Shown here piece after piece: positions 14,405 through 22,500 of a stretch of DNA of 22,500 nt. Below the pieces are notes generated by a model that did no database searches, was not told where the DNA came from, and saw only the letters and a program-made list of their open reading frames with translations. This stretch comes from Botryococcus braunii (Eukaryota > Chlorophyta > Trebouxiophyceae), in assembly GCA_002005505.1 (NCBI GenBank), contig MVGU01001288.1, forward strand, positions 2,501 through 25,000, given 5' to 3'. Within the stretch, counting starts at the first letter, position 1; each line of letters begins with the position of its first letter. The position numbers were made by a program, and so were the translations under genes.

Positions 14405-17400
14405 ATGTGTTCACGCGATGGAGCAAATCTTACAGAGGACGTTAAGCTGGATTTGGTCAAAAAGGCTGCGTATCTACATAAGGAGGTAGCCACCCTCCTC
14501 GATGCACACTTAGCAGGTAAGACCCTCGTAACTGTCACTGATTTCTTGCACGAAGTTCAACAACATTTTAAACCAGATCCAATAGGTTACATCGAGTGTA
14601 TTCGAGCCAAAGCACAAAAAGATAATCAAACTGCCTCATCCTATGTCAAGGAGTTGGAGGATATTGGTTTGTCTTTTTGGAATGGATACCCTACTTCTGA
14701 AGAGCAATTTGATGTGATTATTAACACCTTCTCGAAGCATCACTACACGTATATTCGGCAGCAATTTGATGTGGCAAGGAGGACAGTGAGGAGAACGGCT
14801 GGAGCCAATCCAATCACATTTAGGGATCTGATCACTTGGGCTAACTCATCTGATTCTGCTTTCACCACTAACAAAATGCGGAAGAATTATGATAGAGGTG
14901 CAGGCAAAGCAGCTGGAGCACAAGGCCAGAATCAGCCCGGACACGATAACCAAGGTAAGGGCCGGCGTGGCAGAAAAAACAAGGACAAGGGACAGGCCAA
15001 TTTGGGCCAGGCAGCCAACGAGCAAGGCTTTGAAGAATATAAATCATTCGTGTGTCAGCTGGACATTGACTGCAGCTCAGAAGATATCGAGATGGATTGT
15101 GCACTCTCCGAATTAGCAAACCAACATAAGGTACAATCACCCCCGGTACAAGTTCGCACTCCCTCTCGAGCAGATCAAAATGTTGTGGGATTCAGAGAGG
15201 TAATTCCTGTGTCTCGTGCTAATGCTCCTTACACTCCCATACCTAAACTTAGGGCGAGGAGTCGTGTACATGCAACACGTGACGACGCAATGCAAGAACC
15301 TCAGGTTCCCCTGGTGCACTCAACTGCAGTCCATGTTCCCATAGATCACGATGGCTTTATTGTTGTGAATAATAGTAAGAAGAAGCGTTTAGCTGTTCCT
15401 CCCTTGCCTGTGAGCAATGCCAAGTCACCTTCTTCAAAAGCTCTACCACCATCTTCACCTCATGTATCTCCAGTGACACCATTTGCGTGTTTAAATCCTC
15501 AATCACCCCTTAGGACACCGTTAGGTACAACACCGCTGCACAGAACAGCCCCTCAGGTAGGCTCGTCAATGCGTCCTAGACGAGAGGCGTGTAAGCCTTC
15601 AGCCCCAGCTGTAGCATCATCGCAAGTGAGGGTTGCGCATTCACGGGCATTTTCTCCATCAGTCAGCGCACCACTGGCCTACCGTCCTCCCGGGTATTCA
15701 CAAGAAGCACCTCCAAACCAGTCTGCAATTGCTGCAGCAGGGCAGTCATTACACCATGTACAGCCCATCTCAAATTTCAACTCTACGCCAGCTAATGCAG
15801 CGGCATTGCATGAGCCTGCAAAACAGCCTCCTCGTGCACCCAGAGATCCCAGGCCTAGGCCGCAGCTAGCAGCTTCCATAGCGCAGCAGCAGCCAGCCGT
15901 CACAGTTGAGCCACCTGTTGCATCAACCCCATTCGTCGCCGCGAGACGAGCTGTCGGCACTTCAGCTGCAGCACCGGATGCACCAATGCAGGCGAGCCCT
16001 TTATTATCTACACCATTAGGGAGAGCAGATGTGAATCCTCCCATTGATTATTCAAACCCTAGGTATCTGAATGTTGACCCAACAGTGCCTCCTTTGCCTT
16101 ATGAGCCTAGCAAACCCAAGGACAATAGACAACCACACTGGCCCCGTGAATTGCCTGATCCTATGGAATATGCTGGTTGGCACTGTGGACCACATCTCAC
16201 ACCTTCACTTGTGCTTGGTGAAAATAATCCTCCACGAGTTTCGAAGCCGTTTGTCCCTGTTTTAGAACATCCACCAAACATGGAGAATGAGGTCAATATG
16301 GCGCGGTTTAACTCCACCTTGGACACCAAACTCGAACCCATATGGAAAATAGAGAAGGGTGTTTTTAAGGCTGCCTCTGAGTCACCATTGCCAACTCATA
16401 GAATGCTTACCACTATGGATGTCGTGAATAACAAGCCCTATGTGAGAATGGTATCTCCTCAAGTACAATTGGCTGGAGACAATCTAGTAATTACTACTCT
16501 CACTCAAGGCCCTGGACAAATGCGCCCTGAATTATCTGGTTACACGGTGGACATTTCTGATTTACTTAACAGAAGGCCCCAGGAGCCTGTCTCCAGTACC
16601 GTGGGCGCAGGTGATGTTTCTACTCCATTGGAGAGCATGTTCCGTGAGGCACGCACGGCACAGCGGAATCATGCGAATCGATATTACGATCTCTCATTTC
16701 AAGCACGCGCTGAAGATGCCGAGCTCTATTCCTTTCAGAAGTTCAAAAAGGGGGAGTGCAATTCTCTTTTATTGCCTATACCTCCTCCTATGGAACCTCA
16801 CCCTCAGGTGAACATACCCCCTCCAATGCCATCTGCAGACTCATCGGATATTTCTATTAATATGATGCAAGCACTGGGCCCCATGTCTGGGACCCCTTCT
16901 CCTGAAGAAGTTCAAGCCAATGCTGCTGGTAATCGTAGGCCTTATAATGCTGAACCCTACAAACGTGATGACAGAAATCTTCACCCTGTAGCGCCTGCTC
17001 CCTACTTTAATTCACCTGAACACCGATTGGGACAGTGCATGTTAACCATCTCGTTGGCCGGTCTTGCGCAATTGAATCGAAACCCGGACTATGCACCTTT
17101 TATAGATTCTTTGGAAAAACTAGTGCGTCCGATGAATAAGGATCTTCAAACTGTTGTATCTCAGCTTGCTCAGTGCATCAATAATATGGCTCTTGAACAG
17201 AACCTGCCTTTGCGTTGCGTAGTGCCCGATCAGGACCAGGCACAGGGGGGTGGGGCACCAGCTTTTGTTTCTAACTTTGATGCAGGCCCTTCGGCCACTA
17301 TCCTAGTTGGAGATGTACATGAGATCCCCATCTGCACTTTGCTCACTCCAGCCATGCATCTAGCGGAGCCCCTGCCTCTGGAACAACAGATTCCGTACTT

Positions 17401-17932
17401 ACAAGCAGCACTAATGCGGGCGGAAATCTTCAACATACCTACGGCATCTATGCCGTCGTTCGAGTTCAGCCACATGGATAAGACTGGCAAGCCTCTTTCT
17501 CAAAAACTCATTGCTCACTTTGACACTGGTTGCAATGTCAATTTGATGAGTATGAGGGCGTTCAAGAGAGATAGACATGCATTCAAACCATGTCAGATTA
17601 AAAAGACCAAACCATTTCGTGTAAACCTTGCAGATGGTAAAACGCAAATCATGACTTGTGAAGCACTGCAAGATGTTCCTTTATGCATTGATCTTGCTTG
17701 GTATAGTGCATCTTTGTTCATTGTTGAAAATTTAGCAACCGACTATTTGATAGGTTGGCCCTTCATGCTCAGATATGATGTGCAGTTGAAACCACAACAA
17801 GCTGCTTTTGCAATTGGCATCCCCAGGTCAAATGTCTTTAATCCTGATAAGCTGCACCCCAAAACGCTTTATCAAGTTAGGGATTTGGAGTTCACTACGA
17901 AACAAGTAGCTCTAGGTGTAGTCTCCGACTAA
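14405..17932 (+). CDS. Gag-protease polyprotein of copy 2
   Basis: 1,175 codons, unbroken. Residues about 1-160 resemble a Ty3-type Gag capsid domain (FLHEVQQHF, YVKELEDIG, ITWANSSD). They may lack the true N-terminus, since the element is truncated just upstream. A basic tract GRRGRKNKDKGQ follows near 180. No CCHC zinc knuckle is visible anywhere. About 220-640 is a Pro/Ala/Ser-rich, probably disordered stretch. Later come helical gag-like segments, then a retropepsin with HFDTGCN (Asp at about 1040) and YLIGWPF near 1130. The product would assemble the particle and cleave the polyproteins. The UAA at 17930-17932 is followed in frame by pol, as in copy 1. The ATG at 14405 is the first in frame after a stop at 14381. 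Confidence 0.9.
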   Translation: MCSRDGANLTEDVKLDLVKKAAYLHKEVATLLDAHLAGKTLVTVTDFLHEVQQHFKPDPIGYIECIRAKAQKDNQTASSYVKELEDIGLSFWNGYPTSEEQFDVIINTFSKHHYTYIRQQFDVARRTVRRTAGANPITFRDLITWANSSDSAFTTNKMRKNYDRGAGKAAGAQGQNQPGHDNQGKGRRGRKNKDKGQANLGQAANEQGFEEYKSFVCQLDIDCSSEDIEMDCALSELANQHKVQSPPVQVRTPSRADQNVVGFREVIPVSRANAPYTPIPKLRARSRVHATRDDAMQEPQVPLVHSTAVHVPIDHDGFIVVNNSKKKRLAVPPLPVSNAKSPSSKALPPSSPHVSPVTPFACLNPQSPLRTPLGTTPLHRTAPQVGSSMRPRREACKPSAPAVASSQVRVAHSRAFSPSVSAPLAYRPPGYSQEAPPNQSAIAAAGQSLHHVQPISNFNSTPANAAALHEPAKQPPRAPRDPRPRPQLAASIAQQQPAVTVEPPVASTPFVAARRAVGTSAAAPDAPMQASPLLSTPLGRADVNPPIDYSNPRYLNVDPTVPPLPYEPSKPKDNRQPHWPRELPDPMEYAGWHCGPHLTPSLVLGENNPPRVSKPFVPVLEHPPNMENEVNMARFNSTLDTKLEPIWKIEKGVFKAASESPLPTHRMLTTMDVVNNKPYVRMVSPQVQLAGDNLVITTLTQGPGQMRPELSGYTVDISDLLNRRPQEPVSSTVGAGDVSTPLESMFREARTAQRNHANRYYDLSFQARAEDAELYSFQKFKKGECNSLLLPIPPPMEPHPQVNIPPPMPSADSSDISINMMQALGPMSGTPSPEEVQANAAGNRRPYNAEPYKRDDRNLHPVAPAPYFNSPEHRLGQCMLTISLAGLAQLNRNPDYAPFIDSLEKLVRPMNKDLQTVVSQLAQCINNMALEQNLPLRCVVPDQDQAQGGGAPAFVSNFDAGPSATILVGDVHEIPICTLLTPAMHLAEPLPLEQQIPYLQAALMRAEIFNIPTASMPSFEFSHMDKTGKPLSQKLIAHFDTGCNVNLMSMRAFKRDRHAFKPCQIKKTKPFRVNLADGKTQIMTCEALQDVPLCIDLAWYSASLFIVENLATDYLIGWPFMLRYDVQLKPQQAAFAIGIPRSNVFNPDKLHPKTLYQVRDLEFTTKQVALGVVSD
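17930..17932 (+). promoter_or_regulatory. Conserved in-frame UAA between protease and pol (candidate readthrough site)
   Basis: GAC TAA TTG TGC is identical in copy 1 (4629-4631 on the minus strand), and in both the next codons continue in the same frame into pol without an AUG. Because copy 1 pol is otherwise free of stops, this one looks like a retained regulatory stop rather than decay. Confidence 0.6.
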
Positions 17933-20900
17933 TTGTGCGCAGATACATCCGAATCGCCCATGAGAATAATTTTCGAGTGCTTGTGGAGTGATCCTGAGTA
18001 TCAGCACCGGTTGCCAGCAACCCTCTGGACTTTTGATGAAGCACAACAGCTCATCCGGAGCAGTAAATGTGATTCAGCCTTGCTCCCCTTTAGCCTCTTA
18101 TATAGAGACCAGACGGCAAGCCTGGGTAACCCCGGTCCATCTTCTGACTCACCTATTTCTAACTTGATCTCCATGCATGAAATTGATGTAACTGATCTCT
18201 CTCTTTTTGAAGATGAAATTCCTTGTTTATGTGAAGTTGAAGCACACCCGCAACAATTACCCGAAGATGAAGACAAACGCAAAGATATTGAGAAGTTGCT
18301 GTCTGAGTTTTCACATTTGTTTAGCACAAGCAAGGAAGATTTGGGATTAATCAAAGACCCACACATTAGCCACAAAATAGAAGTGAAACCGGATTCAGAA
18401 CCTCCAACTAGATTTCGCAGTATGTCTTCATATTCGGAAAGAGAGAGAGAGTTCATGTAGAAAGAAGTAGAAATGCTCTTAAAACTTGGTATAATTAAAG
18501 AATCTACTTCTCCTTGGATCTCAGCTCCAGTGATTGTTCGTAAACATGATTCAAGTCTAAGGCTTTGCATAGATTTTAGACCCCTGAACCTGTGCACTGT
18601 ACCTGATCCATATCCTCTACCTTTGATTGAAAACATGTTGCGTCGAATGACCAATGCAAAATATTTTTCCAGTGTGGATGTTAAATCTGCATTCTGGCAA
18701 GTCCCCATGCATCCTGATAGTACGAAATATACAGCTTTCATGACTCCTGAAGGTAAATATGAGTGGCTTAGGATGCCCTTTGGTCTTAAAAACGCTTCAT
18801 CCACCTTTCAGAGGATTATTGATCATGTACTGGGGCAAACTTGCTTTTCTGCACAGTACCTTGACGACATTTACATTTTTTCAGATTCATGAGAAGATCA
18901 TCTAATGCACATTAGACTTGTGTTCCAAAAGCTAGCTGACAACAATATTAAACTTGGCAGACCAAAATGTATTTTTGGTGCCTCTTCGGTCAAAGCGCTT
19001 GGACATGTTGTGGGCGGGGGTGTGATGAAACCTGATCCCGAAAACGTAGTTGCCATTTTAAATTTGCCCATACCGAGGGATGTTACTATGGTAAGATCAG
19101 TGTTGAGCGCGGCAAGCTACTATCGAACTTATGTTGATAAGTTTGCTTTGATTTCTGAACCTATGGCTAATCTGCTCAAAAAGAATGTGAAGTTTGAGTG
19201 GACCCCTGAATGCCAGGAAGCCTTTCATAAACTTAAATCTTGCTTAACCAAAGAACCTGTACTCCCTTGCCTAATTTTCGTAAGCCCTTCATCTTAACCA
19301 CGGATTGGTAAAAAGCAGCAATCGGTGCCGTACTTAGTCAAATCGATGAGGCGACTGAGTTTGATCATCCTGTTGCCTTTGCATCACGTTTGTTAAATTC
19401 GGCAGAGCGTAACTATGCGCCAACTGAAGGTGAGTGCTTGGCTTTGGTTTGGGCTATCGAAAAATTTAGACACTTCTTAGATGGGAGACATTTTATTGTG
19501 TACACTGATCATGCGGCATTACAGTGGCTGAACACTGAAAGGCATGCCAATTCTAAGTTAGAAAGATGGGCTCTCAGGCTTCAAGAATACACCTTTACTT
19601 TTATACATAAAAAGGGGGAAGAAAATCTAGTAGCCGACTGCCTTTCACGTTGTGTTTATGCCGAGGCCCTGTATGCTTTTGCTATTGATCCGGTGTGGCC
19701 TGCTGGAGCTAGGACTCAAGGACTTGGACGAAATTCCATGTATTGTCTGTGGTTATCCTCAGGGCGACGATAATATCGTCATCTGCGATGGGTGTCGACG
19801 GTGTTTCCATCTTAGATGTCTGCTGCCCCCTAGGTCTTTGCCCCCTAGTGGAGCTTGGTACTGTCCTGCATGTACACCTTATTTTGGCATGGAAGGTGAG
19901 TTGAAATTGGAGGAGCTAAGGGACAAGGAAACTCCTTTATGCTTAAACAGGTATGACCCTTATTGGATTCCTGAATTTTTAGATTATGTACACTCCGGAC
20001 ATCAACTCGACCTCCTTAAGCCACTGCCTCCGCGGACAGCAGCTGACTTTCGAAGAAGGGGCTCCTATTTCACCTCTCACCCGAGCATACCTGGATGGAT
20101 CATGGTCTTCAAAAAGGTTCGTGGTAAGACGGCTCGATGGCTTGTTTGCCCCCCTCTCTCTTATAGATGGGATATAATTCGAATGATTCATGATGTGCTA
20201 GTACACCCTGGAATTTCTCAAACCTTGGCAGTACTGCATAACCATTTCCATTGGCCCGGAATTAAGGAAGATGTTGCTTTGTTTGTAAAAACTTGCAATG
20301 CGTGTCAGAAAATAAAGGCAGCATCCCCGCAACCTCCTCCTTATCAGAAGCCCGCTTTGTTTGGCCCACTTGATCATGTTCACATTGACCTGTTTGGCCC
20401 TTACCCTGAAAAGATCCTTAAGAATAACAAAGACAAAAATGTGAAAAAAGTCTGGGTTGTAGTTATGATAGATTATTTTACCAAAGCTGCAGAATTAACA
20501 CTAATCTATAATAAATCACCCATGACTGTTGCACGTTCATTTTACTACTCATGGATCTGCAGGTATGGTGTCCCAGCAGTAGTAACCTCTGATAATGGTG
20601 CTGAATTTTTAGCTGATTTTAAACACATGCTTTCCCGTCTTAACATCTATCACATCACTATTTCTCCTAATCACCCTTCTTCTAACGGTGTTGTGGAACG
20701 CTTGGTGAAAACTATCAAAACGATGCTTATTGCACATTATAATGACAATCCGGTTGAATGGACCCTTTCTTTACCCACCATGCTTAATGCATACATGTCA
20801 CGTCCTCATTCTGCTCTTCGTGGACTTTCTCCTTTCCAAATGATATATGGGTATGCACCAAAATTGCCCGTTGCGGTCCGCGATGTGCTCGCTAATGCCG

Positions 20901-21190
20901 CTCAGCTATTCAGCCCTTCAGAGCATGTAATTAATCTTCGGGACAGTTTGCAAGAGCAGTATCAGCGCATAGCACTGGAGCTTTGTGACAGAATGCAGCA
21001 GCAGCTTGAGGGTCATCACAGGCGTGCACAAAGGCGTAAGTGTAAACAGCCGGAATATACAGGCATTGAGAGTAAAGTAGATTTCATGGGCCTAGAGAGA
21101 TGGCAATTTGGATCTTTTGAGCAAGTTTTATCAGACATTAAGCATAAGAAAGGTGATTACTACAGGCAACAGCACTTGTTGATTTTCTGA
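17933..21190 (+). pseudogene. Decayed pol of copy 2 (RT, RNase H, PHD finger, integrase)
   Basis: The domain order is the same as in copy 1. Lesions relative to copy 1: TAG at 18458-18460 where copy 1 has Leu; TGA at 18890-18892 where copy 1 has Trp, just after the YLDD region; a 1-bp loss near 19264; TAA at 19309-19311 where copy 1 has Ser; and a 2-bp loss near 19718, just before the PHD finger. From about 19725 to the stop at 21188-21190 the frame is open and covers the PHD finger (19739-19873), the HHCC domain and the DDE integrase core. The catalytic YLDD and the integrase motifs are unchanged. Such a product could at most be a truncated integrase. Confidence 0.92.
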
Positions 21191-21374
21191 GGAGCGCTTC
21201 TTCACCATCTCACCATCGTCACGCTCAGCATCAGCGGCAGCGTCAACCCAAGCGACAGCAGTCAGGATACAAGGGCAATAAACGCAGCAGGAGTGAAGAA
21301 CAAGTATGGACACAGCTTCCACCTGCCATTGCCTGCCAACATTATTTACAGCAACCGGCAGTTAAGTCTACAAT

Positions 21375-21392
21375 GGAGGAGGATATGAGAGA
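21375..21392 (+). other. Candidate polypurine tract of copy 2
   Basis: GGAGGAGGATATGAGAGA directly precedes TG at 21393. It is the same tract as at 1166-1183 in copy 1. Confidence 0.35.
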
Positions 21393-21993
21393 TGCGACAT
21401 CAAAAATGTCAGACCAAGCTACCCCACCTGTAGATGAAGAAGGCGGCATTTCCAGGCAGATGGCAGAATGTTTCAACTTGGACTCTTCAGAAGTCTAAAA
21501 GCATTGTTGATGACAAGTCTAAAAGCATTGTTGAACCTACGTCCTAGGTTTGAATCAATAAGTGTAGCTTGCAAGTGTTGGGCATGGTATCTTTGGCAGC
21601 AAATCTGTATGAGAGACTTGCATCTCATTTGACAATCTCAAGGTTTATCCATCAACTCACGCTTGGGTGTTTTTGGCTAAAAACACATAGAGGCTCTGTC
21701 AAGCCTAAGCTCTACGAACAATATAGTAATAGGAATTGTTTTGCTTCCTAAGCCTAACACTGAGAACAATGGTAGAATCTTAGCGATGAATGAAGCATGT
21801 CAGTCAGACTTGATAGTATCGCGGACGAATGCCAGAACTTTTCAGAACCGGATCAACGGCAAAATGTATGGAGCAATGAGCATATCTATGCATGGTCTTG
21901 ATCTTTAGACTTTAGTTAGCATGAACTGTATATAATGTTTGTGCAACACCCCTTTCTCAAAGAAAGGCTCAATGTAATCTTTCGTTCATTAAA
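21393..21993 (+). repeat. 3' LTR of Ty3-type copy 2 (start uncertain)
   Basis: Aligns with 565-1165 in reverse complement. The end reads CATTAAA, where copy 1 and the 14087 fragment have ATTACA, so the terminal CA has been lost by mutation. Alternative starts are at 21505 or 21529, in the tandem repeat at 21491-21534. No second, direct copy is available to settle the boundary. Confidence 0.5.
21491..21534 (+). repeat. 24-bp tandem duplication in the 3' region of copy 2
   Basis: AAGTCTAAAAGCATTGTTGA occurs twice, separated by TGAC, as in copy 1 (1024-1067). Confidence 0.75.
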
Positions 21994-22043
21994 TATATGT
22001 AGTGAGCATTTGACCTTACGTTCGAAAATTCAAATTCGAACTC

Positions 22044-22048
22044 GTTAG
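22044..22048. repeat. Target duplication of the solo LTR, left copy (GTTAG)
   Basis: GTTAG here and GCTAG at 22397-22401 differ by one base. The unoccupied site is present once in the other arm (14032-14036, complement CTAAC), confirming an insertion at this point. Confidence 0.78.
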
Positions 22049-22396
22049 TGTAGCGATCGGGAAGATAGGCTCAAGGATCGAGGCCTAGTATCGATCAGCG
22101 ATCCGGAACAATCCGATAGAACCGAGGCTGTACATCGGAGGTCCGAACCGGGCGTGGGTCCCCAGGCAGGTCCTGATGGTCTCGAGGCTCTGGTGCCTCG
22201 GGATTGACAATCCCGAGGCATAGCGGAGCTCTCGAGGGGATTTCCGGAGGGCTCGAGGCTGGAGGCCGAGCTACATAAAGGGAAATCCCTAGGCGAAGGG
22301 TCATTCCTTGCCGAACCTATCGTAATATCATTAAGAGAGTGACTTCGATTGCCTATTGATTACTTAATTGTTTGATTGACTTCCGCTGGTGTTACA
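22049..22396. mobile_element. Solo LTR of a different LTR-retrotransposon family
   Basis: 348 bp starting TGTAGCGATC and ending GGTGTTACA, with TG...CA termini, a near-perfect 5-bp duplication and no coding sequence. Its G+C-rich, CTCGAGG-rich composition is unlike its surroundings and unlike the Ty3-type LTR. ACATAAAG at about 22272 is a possible TATA-like element. It probably arose by recombination between the two LTRs of an inserted element. Orientation cannot be fixed without the interior. Confidence 0.83.
22194..22220. repeat. 27-bp near-perfect palindrome inside the solo LTR
   Basis: TGCCTCGGGATTG, one A, then the exact reverse complement CAATCCCGAGGCA: a 13-bp stem with a one-base centre. 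It could form a strong hairpin in RNA or a protein-binding site. Function unknown. Confidence 0.85.
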
Positions 22397-22500
22397 GCTA
22401 GGATGTTTAATAAGGCTTCTTGTTTGGATTACGTTACGTAACGAATCCGTGCCTGATCCAGATTGGGTGGACTACTGGCACCCACCATCTTTGTCTAGCC

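Larger units (their letters stand above)
14360..21993 (+). mobile_element. Ty3/gypsy-type LTR retrotransposon, copy 2 (gag open, pol decayed)
   Basis: The plus-strand copy contains gag-protease, pol, the 3' region and the 3' LTR, but no direct 5' LTR. Its left edge at 14359/14360 joins an inverted piece of its own 3' LTR. No primer binding site is seen between 14360 and the gag frame. Divergence from copy 1 is low, around one or two percent by eye, with identical domain order. Gag-protease is intact, whereas pol carries three premature stops and two small deletions, so neither copy is autonomous. Confidence 0.9.
21722..22500. repeat. Right arm of the inverted repeat flanking copy 2
   Basis: Reverse-complement match to 13932-14359, interrupted by the solo LTR at 22049-22396. 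It includes LTR sequence to 21993 and flank beyond. The window ends inside the match. Confidence 0.88.

Noticed and set aside
21569..21751. 60-codon frame in the 3' region of copy 2 (also at 807-989, minus)
   Set aside because: It lies across the LTR region, has no recognised domain and is present in both copies simply because they are duplicates.
14360..21993. DIRS-like element because of inverted terminal repeats
   Set aside because: DIRS elements use a tyrosine recombinase; here the integrase has an HHCC domain and a DDE core, and the inverted repeat extends into flank.
1..22500. CRISPR arrays, rRNA genes or prokaryotic operons
   Set aside because: No regularly spaced repeats, no rRNA-like sequence and no clustered host genes were seen; everything points to a eukaryotic repeat region.

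Overview
The window is eukaryotic repeat-rich DNA with no convincing host gene. Nearly everything is retrotransposon: two inverted copies of one Ty3/gypsy-type element, a short LTR element of TRIM type nested in the left copy, an L1-like non-LTR element (LINE) nested inside that TRIM, a solo LTR of another family and a possible MITE. The standard genetic code fits. The TRIM, the initiator-Met-like primer site and the element mix suit a plant or streptophyte-alga genome. That assignment is an inference from style, not from a marker gene.

Layout: 1-564 is unassigned flank. 565-13024 is Ty3-type copy 1 on the minus strand, truncated at its 5' (right) end at 13024. Its pol frame (1368-4628) is open throughout. 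Its gag-protease frame is broken by a 10-bp deletion near 5949 and by a 5.1-kb insertion at 6080-11173. That insertion is a TRIM with 152-bp LTRs and CCAGC target duplications. The TRIM is itself split by a 4.6-kb LINE (6344-10951, plus strand) with 10-bp target duplications. 13025-13833 is unassigned. 13834-14024 is a MITE-like inverted repeat. 14087-14359 is a piece of the Ty3-type 3' LTR in minus orientation. 14360-21993 is Ty3-type copy 2 on the plus strand: its gag-protease frame is open, and its pol has three stops and two frameshifts. 22049-22396 is a solo LTR, and the remainder to 22500 repeats, inverted, the sequence left of copy 2.

How the parts work together: the Ty3-type element encodes Gag-protease and, in the same frame after one conserved UAA, a Pol with RT, RNase H, a PHD finger and a DDE integrase. 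The PHD finger between RNase H and integrase is unusual. The LINE has the same logic: ORF1 and ORF2 share a frame, are separated by one UAG, and ORF2 has no AUG ahead of its endonuclease domain. Both arrangements suggest stop-codon readthrough. The TRIM LTR carries tRNA-like A-box and B-box sequences, which recalls Cassandra TRIMs (5S-rRNA promoter in the LTR) but with a tRNA-type promoter. Empty sites for two insertions can be read from the other copy inside this window, so the order of events is well supported.
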